Assembly: GCF_000002995.4 (NCBI RefSeq)
Contig: NW_025062479.1
Location: 12,691,721-12,755,720 of the forward strand
DNA length: 64,000 bases
Direction of reading: 5' to 3'
Source: Brugia malayi
Taxonomy: Eukaryota > Nematoda > Chromadorea > Rhabditida > Onchocercidae
Shown: one piece after another, positions 1-12,852 of the stretch
Position numbering within the stretch: the stretch's first letter is position 1
How the letters are laid out: every line of letters begins with the position of its first letter
Translations under genes and position numbers: made by a program
The notes under the pieces: generated by a model
Database searches by the model: none
Seen by the model: only the letters and a program-made list of their open reading frames with translations
Told to the model about the DNA's origin: nothing

Positions 1-3000
1 AAATAATCTTGATTGGTGAACTTAGGAGGTCGATTTCTTTTGGTAAATATTAACATAAGTAATGATTTCGTTGAAGAAAATTAACGATATTAGCCGCCAG
101 TCATTTTTCACAAAATTAATCGGTCATTTATAGGTGGCAGTATGGTTCCAATCAGCACCTCTATTCTTTTGGAAACTGTATTCAGAATAACGGAATACAA
201 ACCACCGCCAACTTTCAACGTTCAGGAGTGAGTGTTCTTTTGTAAAAAAATTCCCTATAATAACTTAAGCATTCTTAAATCTGTACCCGTTACTTCTTCA
301 GTGAAGATCTTCCGCCATTGGCTGTTAAAACGTTGTATTGGAAGGCATGGCTCATTTCTTTGATATGGACATCATTGAACACAGATACATTGGTTAAGGA
401 GGTCTACTACAAGTATCCGAATTTAAAACTTATTATGCAAATTGTTTTGACGTGGTAAGTCATTTTGAAAAGTACATATTGAATAATTGCTGAGTTTTCA
501 TAATATTATTGGATTACATTAATGAAACGTTGACTGTGGTAGATGTTCATTGCACGGAGTGAAGTTATACCTTTAAAATTAAAGATTGTTGATGAATTCA
601 GGGATTATTCATTTCCACCGATGGCGAGTATGGGTGATCGAATATATGCAGAGAAACTTATTGAAGATGATGAAAAGGCCGCTTATGAGGAAAAAATAGC
701 AATCAAAACTTTGGAAACTCGATTGGCCGGGATGGAAGTGAGTGATTCAAATTCGAAGCTTCTGCACAAATTATGTAATTTGGATATAAAGTAAGTAGAT
801 TTTTGTTTCATTTAAATTTTTGTCCTTTATAACATCAAGAATATACTCATGGGCGATTGTTTATTCGTATTGAACAAAATTTAATTTTTTAATTTCAGTG
901 GCGTCTGTCGACGACCTCCGGACAACATCATGCGGGATTTGGAAAAACTCAATGAAGATTTAGATTTGTCACGGCTTCTGAGCGAATGCAGAGATCCTGA
1001 TTTGCTGGCAGATATTGTCAGATCTCAAGTTTGTTGCTAACTTTCAGAGAATTTGTGTTTTCTGTTGCTTGAAGCATGACGACCGTGATTCTCGAACGCA
1101 GTCATATTTCCTCTTAGATTTATTGTAATATTCTACTAATATAATTTTTTAGGGTAGCTCGAAAGCTCTGCCATCCATAATAAATTTGGTAGAATCAAAC
1201 TCAAACGCTATAGCTCACTTACCTCTTGAATGTATTTGTGAGTTGTTTCTGCACTATATAGCTTCTTCGTCATGCTGTGGCAATATAACGCCAAGCTCAG
1301 AAAAACTGAATGCGGTTGGTGTTTTGAATCTTCCTTAATAATTGCTATTTTGTTGTTGCAGTAAATAAGAATTCGTTCATTTGCGTTATAGAAAATACCT
1401 GTGTCAGCACCTAATTTGTATGACAAGGAGTGAGTGGCAGAGATCCTCGAGATTTATAGTACCATATGCTCTAAAAGCGTCTAAATGCATATTACGTTGG
1501 GTGATAGTCTCAAAAGTCATGATTTGAGCAACAATCAGTGCCCAATTTAGATGCGTCAGCGTTTGCGTAATGCCATAACGAGTCCAACTGCTACCAGAGC
1601 ATCGGTACTGGAAACATTAGAATATCTGGCAGTTCATCTTGCTGCTCATTCGGTATCTGAACGTTGTGCTGCTGCTCACTCAATGGCATTGCTTCTTGAT
1701 GTAAGCCATAATTCTTTTTTTCCAACTAATGTTTGAAAATTTTCTTTTCTTTTTATTTTTATGTTTTTAGAAATTTTCTTTTTATTCTCATTTTGATTTC
1801 TGAGCATTATCAAACAATATATATATATAAACAGTATATTTGTATTCGCTGCCTTTGGCTTCAATTTATTCTATTAATTCGTGATTGTTAAAATTAACAT
1901 TTTTTATAGGCTTCTTGCCTGAAATTTTCTTTTTTCTTCCATAGAAAAAGTGACTAAATAATTGCATTAAAAATTAAATTTAGGTAATATTAAACCTTTA
2001 ATCAAATCGAAATAATGCCGCTTATATTTTACTTAAAGAATTTAAGCTAGTGGTGATCAAGTGAAAAATTAAACGTAAACATTTGACTGCTTTAAGTATT
2101 AAGTAAAGTAAATAAAAACCAGAAAAAAAAAAGTAAAAAACACATGCATTTGCAGCATGATACAAAAGTGTTGCCAATAGCAACGAATGCAACACCAGCT
2201 GGAAGTCTTCATAAAGTTGCATATTTCAGTGAATTGAAGGTTCCTTATCTCCTTATTTTGCTGCATTGATCTCTCCATAATTACGATTCAGCAGATTTTT
2301 TTCCTTTTGTTATAATTAGGACCACCTTTTTTCATTGCAGATAGATTAGACTCTGTTTTTGAAAATCTTTTGCTAAATGCGTGCATTCAAATGCGTTTAT
2401 GAAAATTGAAATAGGATGTCCTCTAAAACAGATCTTGTTTGTTTCATTTTGTTCTTCCGTCCTTTTTAGCATCGAATTTGTGCGCTATTGTCGCAAGCTT
2501 GTGCTGTGGAAACTGATTTAAATCGTTTATCAGATTACTTGACATTTCTTTTTGAATATGCAGATTCAAAAAACCTGCATTTGGTGAGTATTCTGTTAAT
2601 TGCTTCGTTTCAAATTATATTGTTTGGAAAGGACTGATCATTAGCCATTACTGTTATATTGTTTAGGCAATCTTACCTAAAGGTTGATTAAGATGATATC
2701 TAAAAACCAGTTGATTCCTAACTCATATGAGGAAGAATCTAATTTGAGGGTGTCGACAAAAGACGTGTGCTTTGTTACTACGCAAGCACCGAAAGTCTTC
2801 TACTCTTAGGTTGATATCCTTTTACACTATCCTGGAGGAAGCGATTTTCAGGTTGCACATTACATTTCAAATATGGTTGAACGCTTGAAAGATGGCAGAG
2901 AAGCGGATATCATTCGAATAAATGCCATAAGCTTCTACGAAAGATATTTCAAAGAAGTTGAGCAAAATGAAGTTGAGTGGACAGAAAAATTAGAAGCGCT

Positions 3001-6000
3001 TTTACCACAAAATGTAAAAAAAGTGACAGTTTGTGTAGAGAAACCAGATATGGTATAGTTATTTGTATTTCATCTTAATGTTTTCTTATTCCGATACTGT
3101 TTCTTAGGCAATTCATTATTTTTGATTAAAAAAAGTTATTAAGTAACTCATTCGTTGTCTGCTCAATGGTAATTGATATGAGCTCAAATAACTTGGATTG
3201 GTAATTAAATAATGCAAATATTCCTAGCAATCATAATGATTTTTTTACGTTATCTTTGTGAATTATCATTAATTAAATGATATTACTCTAGACGATATCT
3301 TCATTGACGATGATTTCAACAGCGGTTAGTGGGATGTTGCAATTATTGTGCAGTCAGTGGAAGAAGAAGGATAGGTTAGCTACACGAGTTCTCATGGATC
3401 TTTGGTTTCCGACATCAGGAAAACGACCAAAGGTGATAACCTACATACATTTTAAATTTAGTATTATCTTATAGTTGATATCTCATTTGTTGAAGGTTCT
3501 CAATGCGGATGGTGTTGAACTTCTGCCTACTTGGTTGAAACTTAAAATGCTTCGCACTGAAGATGATCGAATCATCCGCGTTAGTCTTATTGATTTTATT
3601 TGTTTTTGATTCATTACTTTGAGTTCGAGCTATTACTGTGCATAGTAAAATCTGAGTTTTATGCAATTCGATCTGTCCATTGATACAAAAATCAACTGTG
3701 GACAAGGTAACAAAATCTCTGACAATTTTCAACTTTTGGAATTCCAGTCTTTATATTCCTGAATTTATTTGGCGATTATGTAAGAAAGAATTATATTATG
3801 TGAAGTGTTGAATTTCATCTCTTTCTTTACGTTTCACCATATATCTTTAAAAAAAAATTGCATTCGGAGTTTTTTTTCTTATGATCGTGATGGTGTTTTG
3901 AGACAGTTTGTTTATATATGGCAATGTTACACCAAATCAGTTAAAAAACGTGATATGAAGAAGAGTGGGTTCTAAGGGAAAGGATTTAATAGATTAACCA
4001 ATATTTTGGGTCCTAATTTAGTATGTTCATTATTTTCAAATTTGTTTTGCTGACTTAATGAATTGTCAAGGTTATTTTCTATTTTTGTATGGTATTTTTT
4101 AGGTTGCAATGGACGACATGAAAGTTAAAGATGCTTTGAAGTTTGTTCAGTCATTTGCACTGACATCATATAGCTGTACGAAGTTACTAGCAATTCTAGA
4201 TAGTGATGAAACACCACTGGAAGGTGACTTATTAGAAGAAGCTCAAAGAGCGTCAATGTTTGTTCGGGGTTATAAATTACGAGACGCCAAAGGTGGTGAG
4301 AAGGTATAATTCTCTGCACTTAACCACTTTTGTTATTTATTAAAGTGAAGTTTTTTATGTAATTTAACTGAGGCAAATTAATTTTTTCTGACTTATTTTT
4401 GACAAATTTCATACTGATTTACTTTATGAACATTTCAAGTAAGTAACAAGATTTTTGAGTTTTTTCACAGTGCAGGAAGGAAAAATAAAATATTCACATA
4501 GTCGTCTTGCTTATTTGAAATATTCATATAGTCATTTGCTTAACATATTGTCTTAGAAAGTTTCGAGGACTTTTAACAACAAACATGTTTTAAAGAAGTT
4601 CAGAGTCGAAGTTTTAGCGTTGAGATTAAACTATAGCCGCAAATCTCACATTTTTCTAGAAGATGTTCTACTTTTCTTCCAATTAGATTTAATGAAAAAT
4701 TAGTGCTTGCCAAATTTCGTCGATCATTATAGTTTCTGGAACGTGTAACTGAAGCTAAAAGTCTACATGAATGTGTAAAAGTGGAAGTTGATGAAAATGA
4801 TATCTATATGAAGTTGAATTCATTGCCAGCTGTATTCGATGCGGATGATGTTGATATGAAACGAATAACATTTAATCATATCAGCGTGACTGAACTAATC
4901 AGTTGTATTGAACGGGTAAAAATTCCGGATTTAGTCATGTTTTCGTATTAGTCTATTTTCAAACTTATTTGAACTTGTAATTCAAAACTTTTCCAAAATT
5001 ACACCGAATTAGGAAAACTTGGAAGATTGCGAAAAATATGGTAAATTTTCATCAAAATGCATCTCACCAACACTTACTGTCTACGGAAACAGCAGTGCGT
5101 CTTTTTTTTTTGCTCCCATAGGTAGTAGATATGATGAAGACGATATACAGAAAGTAGATCAGATATAGTTCATTTAAATTGAAGAAATCTATCTTTAAAT
5201 TTGAAGAAATTTTGAAGGCAGTCCAAGAAGGCAACGAACCGGAAGAATGGCCATCGGTAATTTTTGAACTGTCAAACAACTTGGAATGTTCTCGTGCTGT
5301 TATTTCTTTGTTAAAAGCTAAACCGACCATATTATCTTTTGCAGCAGTTGCTATACCATTATTGATTTCGCTAGTCATTTCAAGAAATAAAGTAAATTTT
5401 TTTTAGTTTTAGTTTTAGCAAGTATTTAGCAATCGGTCGTGTTTTTTACCGCGTTCAACGGACTATTCGAACTTCTGATTTAATAATGAAAACACCTTGT
5501 TGCTTTGATGATTAGTGTTTTACAATTTTCCGGGAAATATAAGTCTTTTACTCAATCTTTAGTCTGAAGGGCTTGGAAGAATGATGTTAATCAAACATGG
5601 GATAGAATTGATGTCAATATGCAAATGTTTTAGGATGCTTCTCTAGTCGGTGATTTTGACTCCTTGTGCAATAATGTGATCAACACACCGAATCTTCACA
5701 TTCCGGAATCTGTACGCAGAATTTTATGCAGTCGTGGTGGAGGTATATTTTATTGCTACTACTTTCATGTGAAATTACCTGAAATAATTTCGACCTTCAC
5801 TTCATCGTTGTACAATGATTATTGGTACTAAATCCCAGCATTATAATATATATATATATATATATAATTTTTTTGAAAGATAGATTTATAGAATATGCGA
5901 TCGAAACGGAAAGTCCATGCTCGCCAAATTATGATACGTATGATCCGGAAAGTATCCTCATGCGTTTGTCAAATTCTGTTGGTATGGTTAGTGTAAGATA

Positions 6001-8992
6001 TCTATACATAAAATAATTTACTTAAACGTTCTGGGTATTAAAGATATTTTTGAACGGACTCTTCAGTCACACATATAATTTCGTGCTTTTTCTATCAAGT
6101 TATGTGATTATTTGTGTTTGCTTCCAAAAAACCTTCATAATTAGCTTGTGTCTTCCTGCTTAGCATACAATGCTATATATTGTCATGAAAGTTACTGTTT
6201 CTTGTAGGATGATATGCAAAGTCGTCTGATGGAAAGATTTTTGGACACTTGTCCGGAGATATTGCCTCATAAAGATGATGATGATGATCTTGGTAGTAAA
6301 TCGCGTACCATACTGGAAATATTATTCTCATCCAAAGCATCAACACTTCAGTATATCATTTCGTTGCTGCCTACAACATGTTCTTCAGCTACATTAGCTA
6401 AAATAATTGAGTACCTGCTTGAATCACATCGATCTCAGTGAGTTTTGATTTCTTAGCCCTTCATTCTCCTTACGCTATTTCTCTTCGGAACGTAAAATAT
6501 GGTGATATCTAAAGTAATTATATTGCTTGTAGATGGAATCAAATAAATATTTCGAAAGTCAATCTCATGTAGTATTTGAGTGATAACTGATATTCAGTCT
6601 TACTTAGTAGCTTCTGTAAAACCATTATAAGTCATAAATTCTGACTTGATGTGCTATTTTCGATAATTTACATACAAGAAAAAACGTATTTCATATATCT
6701 TAAAGTATAATTATTTCATTGCAGATTTGTAGGTATGTCAGTGATACGAACCATTATCAGTGCTTTTCATGCTTCTAAAACATATGTCCTTTCGACTAAA
6801 CAATGTGGTGTTTTCATTCATTACGCTCTGGCCGAAATGGAACGTCATTCGGATGATGTCATAATGTTGTTAATGAAATTTTTGGAAAATAATGCAAACA
6901 TTCGACGTATGTTGTTCGTTATGACTCTCAAATGTGTATTTCAAATCAATCTATTTTTGATTGTTTTGTTGCCTTCATATCTAATATGTCATTAGATTCA
7001 CGAGTTTTACTTCATCTTCATGTCGTTCTTGATTAAATATAATTAATTCTGGAATAATAAGGGATAAGATAGTTTGTTTCTATCGTTTCAAAATGCTCTA
7101 GATTTTTTTTAGGTGATGTAACACAAGGAATAATAACAGAAGTTTCCCGTGCTTTAACCTCACCAGACAACATTCAGCGGAAGCGTTTCGCACAGCAGAT
7201 AGCTGTTGCTTTTGTGAAACGTTTTCCAGGTAATATTTAATTTACTAATATTTATTTTCAAACAACGCAAACCTTTTGTTTCTTTGAATGACGTCAAGTC
7301 ATCTCCAATTTTTTTTTTTTGTATTACTTTATCGAAGAGTCATATTTCACTTTTTCTATCAAATTTGTTTGCTACTTGCAACTGAAACATCGAATGTTGA
7401 AGGAATATTCGGTCAGTGACGCTGTAAGGTTTTTTTAGGAATGATTTCTGTTGTATTCATGTCACATTCGGCATAAAATCTCATAAAGAAGATAGCGGAG
7501 TAGAGTTACAGGAATTGCTGTTAATCACAACCATATTTTGTTGCATTTTCTGGATGTATTTCAGATGCTCGACTAAAAAGCGATGCAATAGTGATCGACT
7601 CATATCGCTCCGTTTGCATTCAAGATCGAGCAGTTCACAATGCTATTGCAGAATTATTTTCTACTGCAGCTGCTCCTATGTATTCAATGGATCATAAAAT
7701 CAGTACATTGGCTCAAATTGCGCGTAGTCAACCATGTGTCGTATTAAGGTAGACGTTCTTTGCCATGCAATATTTGCATAAATTTAAACACATTAGGTCA
7801 ATATTTTTCAGTGAAGGAATTGGTCATATTCGTTCGTTACCTTGGTAGTTTCAGTTACTAAGCAGAGATGCTCTACTTTGTTTATACGATAGAATGTAGA
7901 AAGATATCAGTCTAATTGCATATATATATTGTTCTTTAATATGTCCAAATTTAACTTTCCATGCAAATATTGAAGCTTGCTGCTTTAAAATTTGCATGCG
8001 TGTTCCTTTGTCATATTCCACAATTTTGATTGTTACTGTTGTTGTGATTGAGTTTCAAACTAAAGCGTACTTCTTTTAAATAAATAAGCTAGTAAGTAAT
8101 GAATTTTTTCTTTATAATGGAAATCTTTTAAATCATTTTTAGGAGGTAGAAAATTAATAAAGCCAAATAATGTTATTTCAGGCATTTTCCGTTGTTATCC
8201 GCCTGCTTAGCATCAGTTGCACAGCTTCCAGCACGACAATTACGAACGAACAATTATCAGTCATTGTTACAGTATATCCTGAAATTATTGTTAGATCTGG
8301 CTCCTCAGTCTTTTGAAGAAGTCGATCGTCTACAGTCCATTTTGCAGACATTTTTTACTCTTTTTGAGGTCTATTTTTGTTCCTTGCTGCTATCGTTGCC
8401 ACCGTCATTTAGAGTGAATATATGAATAGAAAACATTTTTCATATTTCATACATTCAGTTCTAACTTATATAGCCGTCTTCCATATAACCATTAAAAAAA
8501 AATGAAACTAATAGCATTTTTAATCCTTTTAATCATTATTGCCACTGATAAGTGTGGCAGTTACGATATCAATTCTTGTATGCGTTAAGTGCTAATAGAT
8601 GAAATATGTGGCATGTGGTACCAGTGACGAACAAAGCTGAAATAAATAAGTATTTGAGATTGAACAATTAAATAAGCATTTGGACCCAATTTCTTTTATT
8701 TTCATAAAACACTTCATTAATTAATTAATAAGTATTGCAGAATTTTATCTTCATAAAACACTTCATTAATTAATAAGTATTGCAGAATGTTGGGTGTGGA
8801 CGAACATGGGTACCGTTGGCTCAAACACTACAGAATGTTTGTGTTGCATATTTGGAGCTGAATGCGAAATCAGCAAAATCGTATTTCCTAACGCAAATTG
8901 AAGCGATCAAACAGCTTTGTTTATGTTTGAAATCGCCTTCCTCGAAAATACTGATCGACACGATAATGTGTTTGAGCAGAGTCGAAGAATAA
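1..8992 (+). CDS. INTS1: Integrator complex subunit 1, C-terminal half (5' end outside window)
   Basis: Integrator is the nuclear complex that cleaves snRNA and other short transcripts on RNA polymerase II; INTS1 is its large helical-repeat scaffold. Exons, all phase-consistent: 1-42, 134-227, 302-454, 602-790, 899-1028, 1153-1314, 1551-1700, 2470-2583, 2852-3052, 3292-3432, 3496-3579, 4103-4303, 4733-4915, 5185-5391, 5634-5742, 5880-5992, 6208-6437, 6725-6906, 7113-7229, 7565-7748, 8182-8368, 8786-8992 (TAA). This gives about 1125 residues, roughly half of the vertebrate protein. Blocks matching my memory of vertebrate INTS1 include YKPPPTFNVQD, LYWKAWLI, CRRPPDNIMRDL, SECRDPDLLADIV, LPLECICELFLH and, near the C-terminus, HFPLLSACLASVAQLP. 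The match runs collinearly over the whole region. No catalytic motif is expected. Exon edges at 5185 and in the 1315-1550 intron are the least certain. Confidence 0.9.
8701..8787 (+). repeat. Tandemly duplicated 3' splice site before the last INTS1 exon
   Basis: The intron end TTCATAAAACACTTCATTAA...AGTATTGCAGAAT occurs at 8701-8742 and again, four bases shorter, at 8750-8787. Both copies end in ATTGCAG, so there are two near-identical acceptors 45 bases apart (AG at 8739-8740 and 8784-8785). The second gives the open reading frame used for INTS1; the first would add 45 bases containing an in-frame TAA. Confidence 0.85.
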
Positions 8993-11559
8993 TAATTTTT
9001 ATTTGTCGGCTCGAATTTAAAAATTTTTGTAAATTTGGATTCATGAACATAAATTGTAACGAACACAGTGTGATTGTTTATTCAATTATGAAGAGTTATT
9101 TACGATGATATAAATATTTCTCAGTATATAAATTTTTTAAATCCATAAATTTTCTAAATTTGAATGTTTGAGGATTTATTTTATTTCTTCTGGTCTTGCT
9201 ACCGCTCGCTTATTTTAATTTTTCTTGTTTGGAAAAAGAATACTGTCAACAATATTATTAATGGATTTCAACAATATTATTAATGGATTAAATGACTAGC
9301 ATTGTACATTCTCATCGGCAAACTCATTTCTTGTTATGTCGTGCATGAAACTATCCACTACTGGAAGATTCTAATTAATTCCCAATGAGGTTTTGATGAA
9401 ATCAGAACAATTTTGATGTATTGGTAATACTGAGAATAGAATGGATAGGATTGATTCGGGACTACCCAGATTTTTCAAATCATACAAGTTACCTTAATCG
9501 TGTATTCCGGACTATTATGTAATTCTTTACAAACTTAAAATGATGATCACTGCTTCATGGATAAGATTATCATGCCTTATAACGTCCTGAACTAATTTGT
9601 TGTGATGTCATGAAAGGTAGGATGAGAAAGATCTATGAGTGTATGTTTCTGAATTTCAGGAGTTATTTTTCCCTTTTCCACTGCTTTTTGCTTAGAAATG
9701 TAACTGCTGTTAAGCACTTCAACTATTTTAAAATCCAAAAAGGATAAATAACTGGGACGATGAGTGTTTCATATCCAAAATTTTTACCAAATGTGGCTAG
9801 GTTGGTCATATCGCTAGTGACTGATGTACGTGTACCATGATATGCATATCTTTAGATCGTTTACATCCTTTAGTGCTAGTCCTGCTCCATTTCTATGTAT
9901 TTAAGTCATGGATTTAAGCAACGAGGTGAAATTAAACTGTAACTCGGTGTAGCTATTGTGCTCACTTGTTTAGATTTGAATTGAGAGGTACAAGTCATCT
10001 TGAATTCAAGAATTACTGCGAATACCTTACATTGCAGGACTGCTTTAGATTCAGAAGAGCGGAGTTTGAGAGGAATCTCTCTCTTCCTCTCTGTCTCTCT
10101 CAGTTCTTGTAATAGAAAGCTCTCCATCTCCGAATCCGGTCTGTAGTGTCCTCTTTGAAGGGTAACAAGGTGCCGTATCTCTCCTGCTGATATCAGAATA
10201 CTCGCTTCTTGCTGTCTAAGATGTACTTTCTCGAAAGGTGCATGTAATTGCTTACATCCATATTTTGTTTTTTTTTTTTTTTTTCGGACCTGTCATGCAT
10301 ATGTCTAGAAAAGGTACATCTTCTTGCTATCTCATTGACATGAAATATTCGGTGATTCTGTTTTGTAAATTTAAGTCAAGTTGAGGACAACTTTCTCATT
10401 TCCTTGGATATTTCGTAATACTTCTGACATAGGAATAGTTGTTAACTCATTGAAATTTGTGAAATATATCATATTTAATACTTCAGGGATTTACAACCAG
10501 CAGATGAATAGGTGAATAAATTCGGAAAAGGGGCTACCAATTTGCTAGTTTAGTTCTTACTGTCCAACATACACGGACATCATTAGTATCCCACGCATAT
10601 CATCGTGCTATCCATCCCAAGTGGTACTAATTTAGTGGTAAGAAAGCTTCAAATATTTCGTGTCCAGTTTGACATTAATTTGACCACACTGATGACAACC
10701 AGGGAAAAGTGGTAACATTAAAAAGCATGCTTTTCCGAATACTATTTATTGAATTTTGTTCATGTACCGCTAGATGAAGCTATAACAAATGGAGTAAACT
10801 CATCAGTACTTTTTTCTATTCACTCTGAAAATGTCCCGCAAAATAATTTCATAATTGGTATATAAGAGATTTAGTCAAACTTTTACACTTTCCATCACAC
10901 GTTTCTTGTCACTATGTTGCTTTTCTACTATCCGGTCACCTGTTCGTCAAAAAAAAAAAAAAAAAAAAATAAGGTATTTGAGGTAGGTTTTTGTAGGCTA
11001 CTGGGCTGAAACCTAGGGTAGCTCACTATGTGCACTCTTGGCCAGCAGTACTAAACCCAAATCCTGGACCATTCGGATTATCCTTTAATGTAAAATATCA
11101 CACATAGAAATTGATATAAGGTGATAATATCTGTAGGAGAAATGTTTTTGTTTTTTCAAAACTAATATTCAAAACAATTTTAATTTGAAATTCTTTTCGA
11201 AATTTCCCACAGAACTTACCCTGCTTAGTTTGTTTTGACAACTCCCGAGAGATGCCAATTTGAATTTATCCAACTATTTATCATAACTTTAAAAAATTTT
11301 TAATTTGAATACAGGCTATAACGCCTTAGAACAAGTTTTCCTTTAGAATTAGGAAATCTGCTAAGGTTTTCACTTTTATCAGATTTCATGTATTATTCCT
11401 TATAAGCGAGACTAATCTGGACAAAATTAAGGCCAGTAAACTTGCAGAAAGCATTTATTATGATTGATAACAGTAAGTACTCGTAACCATGAAGCAATTG
11501 TTTATAGTCCCAAAGACAGCAACCAAATTAGTCTTTTTAGCCTCTTCGGGTTTTCTGGA
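8993..11559. other. Intergenic, no gene recognised
   Basis: About 2.6 kb without a supported gene. It holds a two-copy 22-base tandem repeat at 9246-9289, a T-run near 10265-10284, an A-run near 10950-10969 and a CT-rich patch near 10077-10100. Short ORFs here lack splice-consistent partners or recognisable motifs. Confidence 0.6.
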
Positions 11560-12626
11560 ATGAGCGCATCACTACTATCCAGGTTGGAAACAGCAGAAAC
11601 ATCATGCGACCGCACCATGCTGCTTGATGAACTTCGTGCCACTACGGTCGAATCTCCGGATCGCATAGCTCCATTCATGCATTTCATTCAAAGTGCATTC
11701 ACTGATCTTTCGCGTCCAATTCGAATTTTGGCTTATCAATGTGCACTGAATTACATCTCCTCGAATCCATCTGTACAATTTTTTGTTATTTTGAAATCTG
11801 TTATTGCTGGTCGTTTCTTTTCAGGAGAAAGCTATTTTATCAATTTCACCTGCAGTTTATTAGTATATCTAGACCTTTGTTGTTTGCACCAGAAATGCAA
11901 ATTCAAAAAATGAATAACACTAATAATTTATTGCCATTAATTAGCAAAAGAAATTGGGAATTAGCGTGTGCTCTATCCCTTTTCGTTAATAGTAATAAAT
12001 GAAATTAAAATTCAAGAGTCTTTTATAATGCTTCGTTTCTTATAGATGAGTGTTCATTTCATGAGCGCTTACTCTGTCGCGTTGTTACACAGAAGTGCCG
12101 ATATCAGCCTGCACGCGTTATCATTTCTGTCAGAATTCATAACCGCATCTCGATGTAATTTCCTTTAATATAAAATTAGAAAATTAGTAGTTGACAGACA
12201 GCAATTATCAACTAAGTTTAAATGGAATGCTTATACAGTTAGCATCATTGAAAAAGCTGTTGTTAATAGGACTGAGTCTAGCTTGCAGTCAAAGACATCT
12301 TCGTTAATTGTATATGCATCACATGGCATTAATTTCTCATATAATTACCAACACTCAAAGAACAACATCGGGCAACCCATACGTTTTGTTTTCTCGACAT
12401 CAATTTTACCGTCCTGTCAAGTGAATGAAAATCAGATAATTATTATGCAGTGTACATAAATTTGTTTACAGGCATTTCAGGAAATTTACTTAGTGCCGCA
12501 GCTATCGCCGCCAATCGATGGCCGTCACCAGAATCGGTGACCGATCTTTCACGTGCAGTAACAGCATGTGCTAATTTTCGATGCGCTGATCTAGAAGAAA
12601 ATAACAATTCCCAGGCTATGAAATGA
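11560..12626 (+). CDS. Small helical-repeat-like protein of unknown function
   Basis: I do not recognise this gene. Five exons join in phase to a 221-residue protein: 11560-11772, 11856-11984, 12046-12154, 12243-12302, 12472-12626 (TGA). Acceptors are TGCAG, TATAG, GTTAG and TTACAG; two donors are GTTAAT, a form used elsewhere in the window. The N-terminus is rich in amphipathic helices (SLLSRLETAET, LLDELRATT, FMHFIQSAFTDLSRPIR), as are the middle (SVALLHRSADISLHALSFL) and the end (SVTDLSRAVTACANFRCADL), which resembles short HEAT/ARM-type repeats. The second exon has more than one possible acceptor (11825 or 11856); 11856 keeps frame. It lies downstream of INTS1 on the same strand, 2.5 kb away, and converges on TIMM29 with 226 bases between the stop codons. 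Function not assigned. Confidence 0.55.
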
Positions 12627-12852
12627 TTCTCATCTCTCAATTTAGTTGTTCTTATCTTTTTTAAATTGTGAGAAGAAAGTGTTTATACGTAATGGAATGT
12701 TTATATGTTTCTCTCGCAATAGGAAATTTAAATTTAAAAAAATGTACATATTTAATTAAGTTTAACGTCATCAACAACTTTTGGTGAGCAAAAATCCACA
12801 TAACAGTTTTTTATCACGGAAGCTTTGTCAGTAAAACGTCACTACTGAATAT

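Noticed and set aside
1408..1429. Possible 22-base microexon of INTS1
   Set aside because: Splice sites are good but inclusion would shift the frame; direct joining of 1314 to 1551 stays in phase.
10077..10127. Minus-strand ORF rich in Arg/Glu
   Set aside because: Translation of a CT/GA-rich low-complexity tract.
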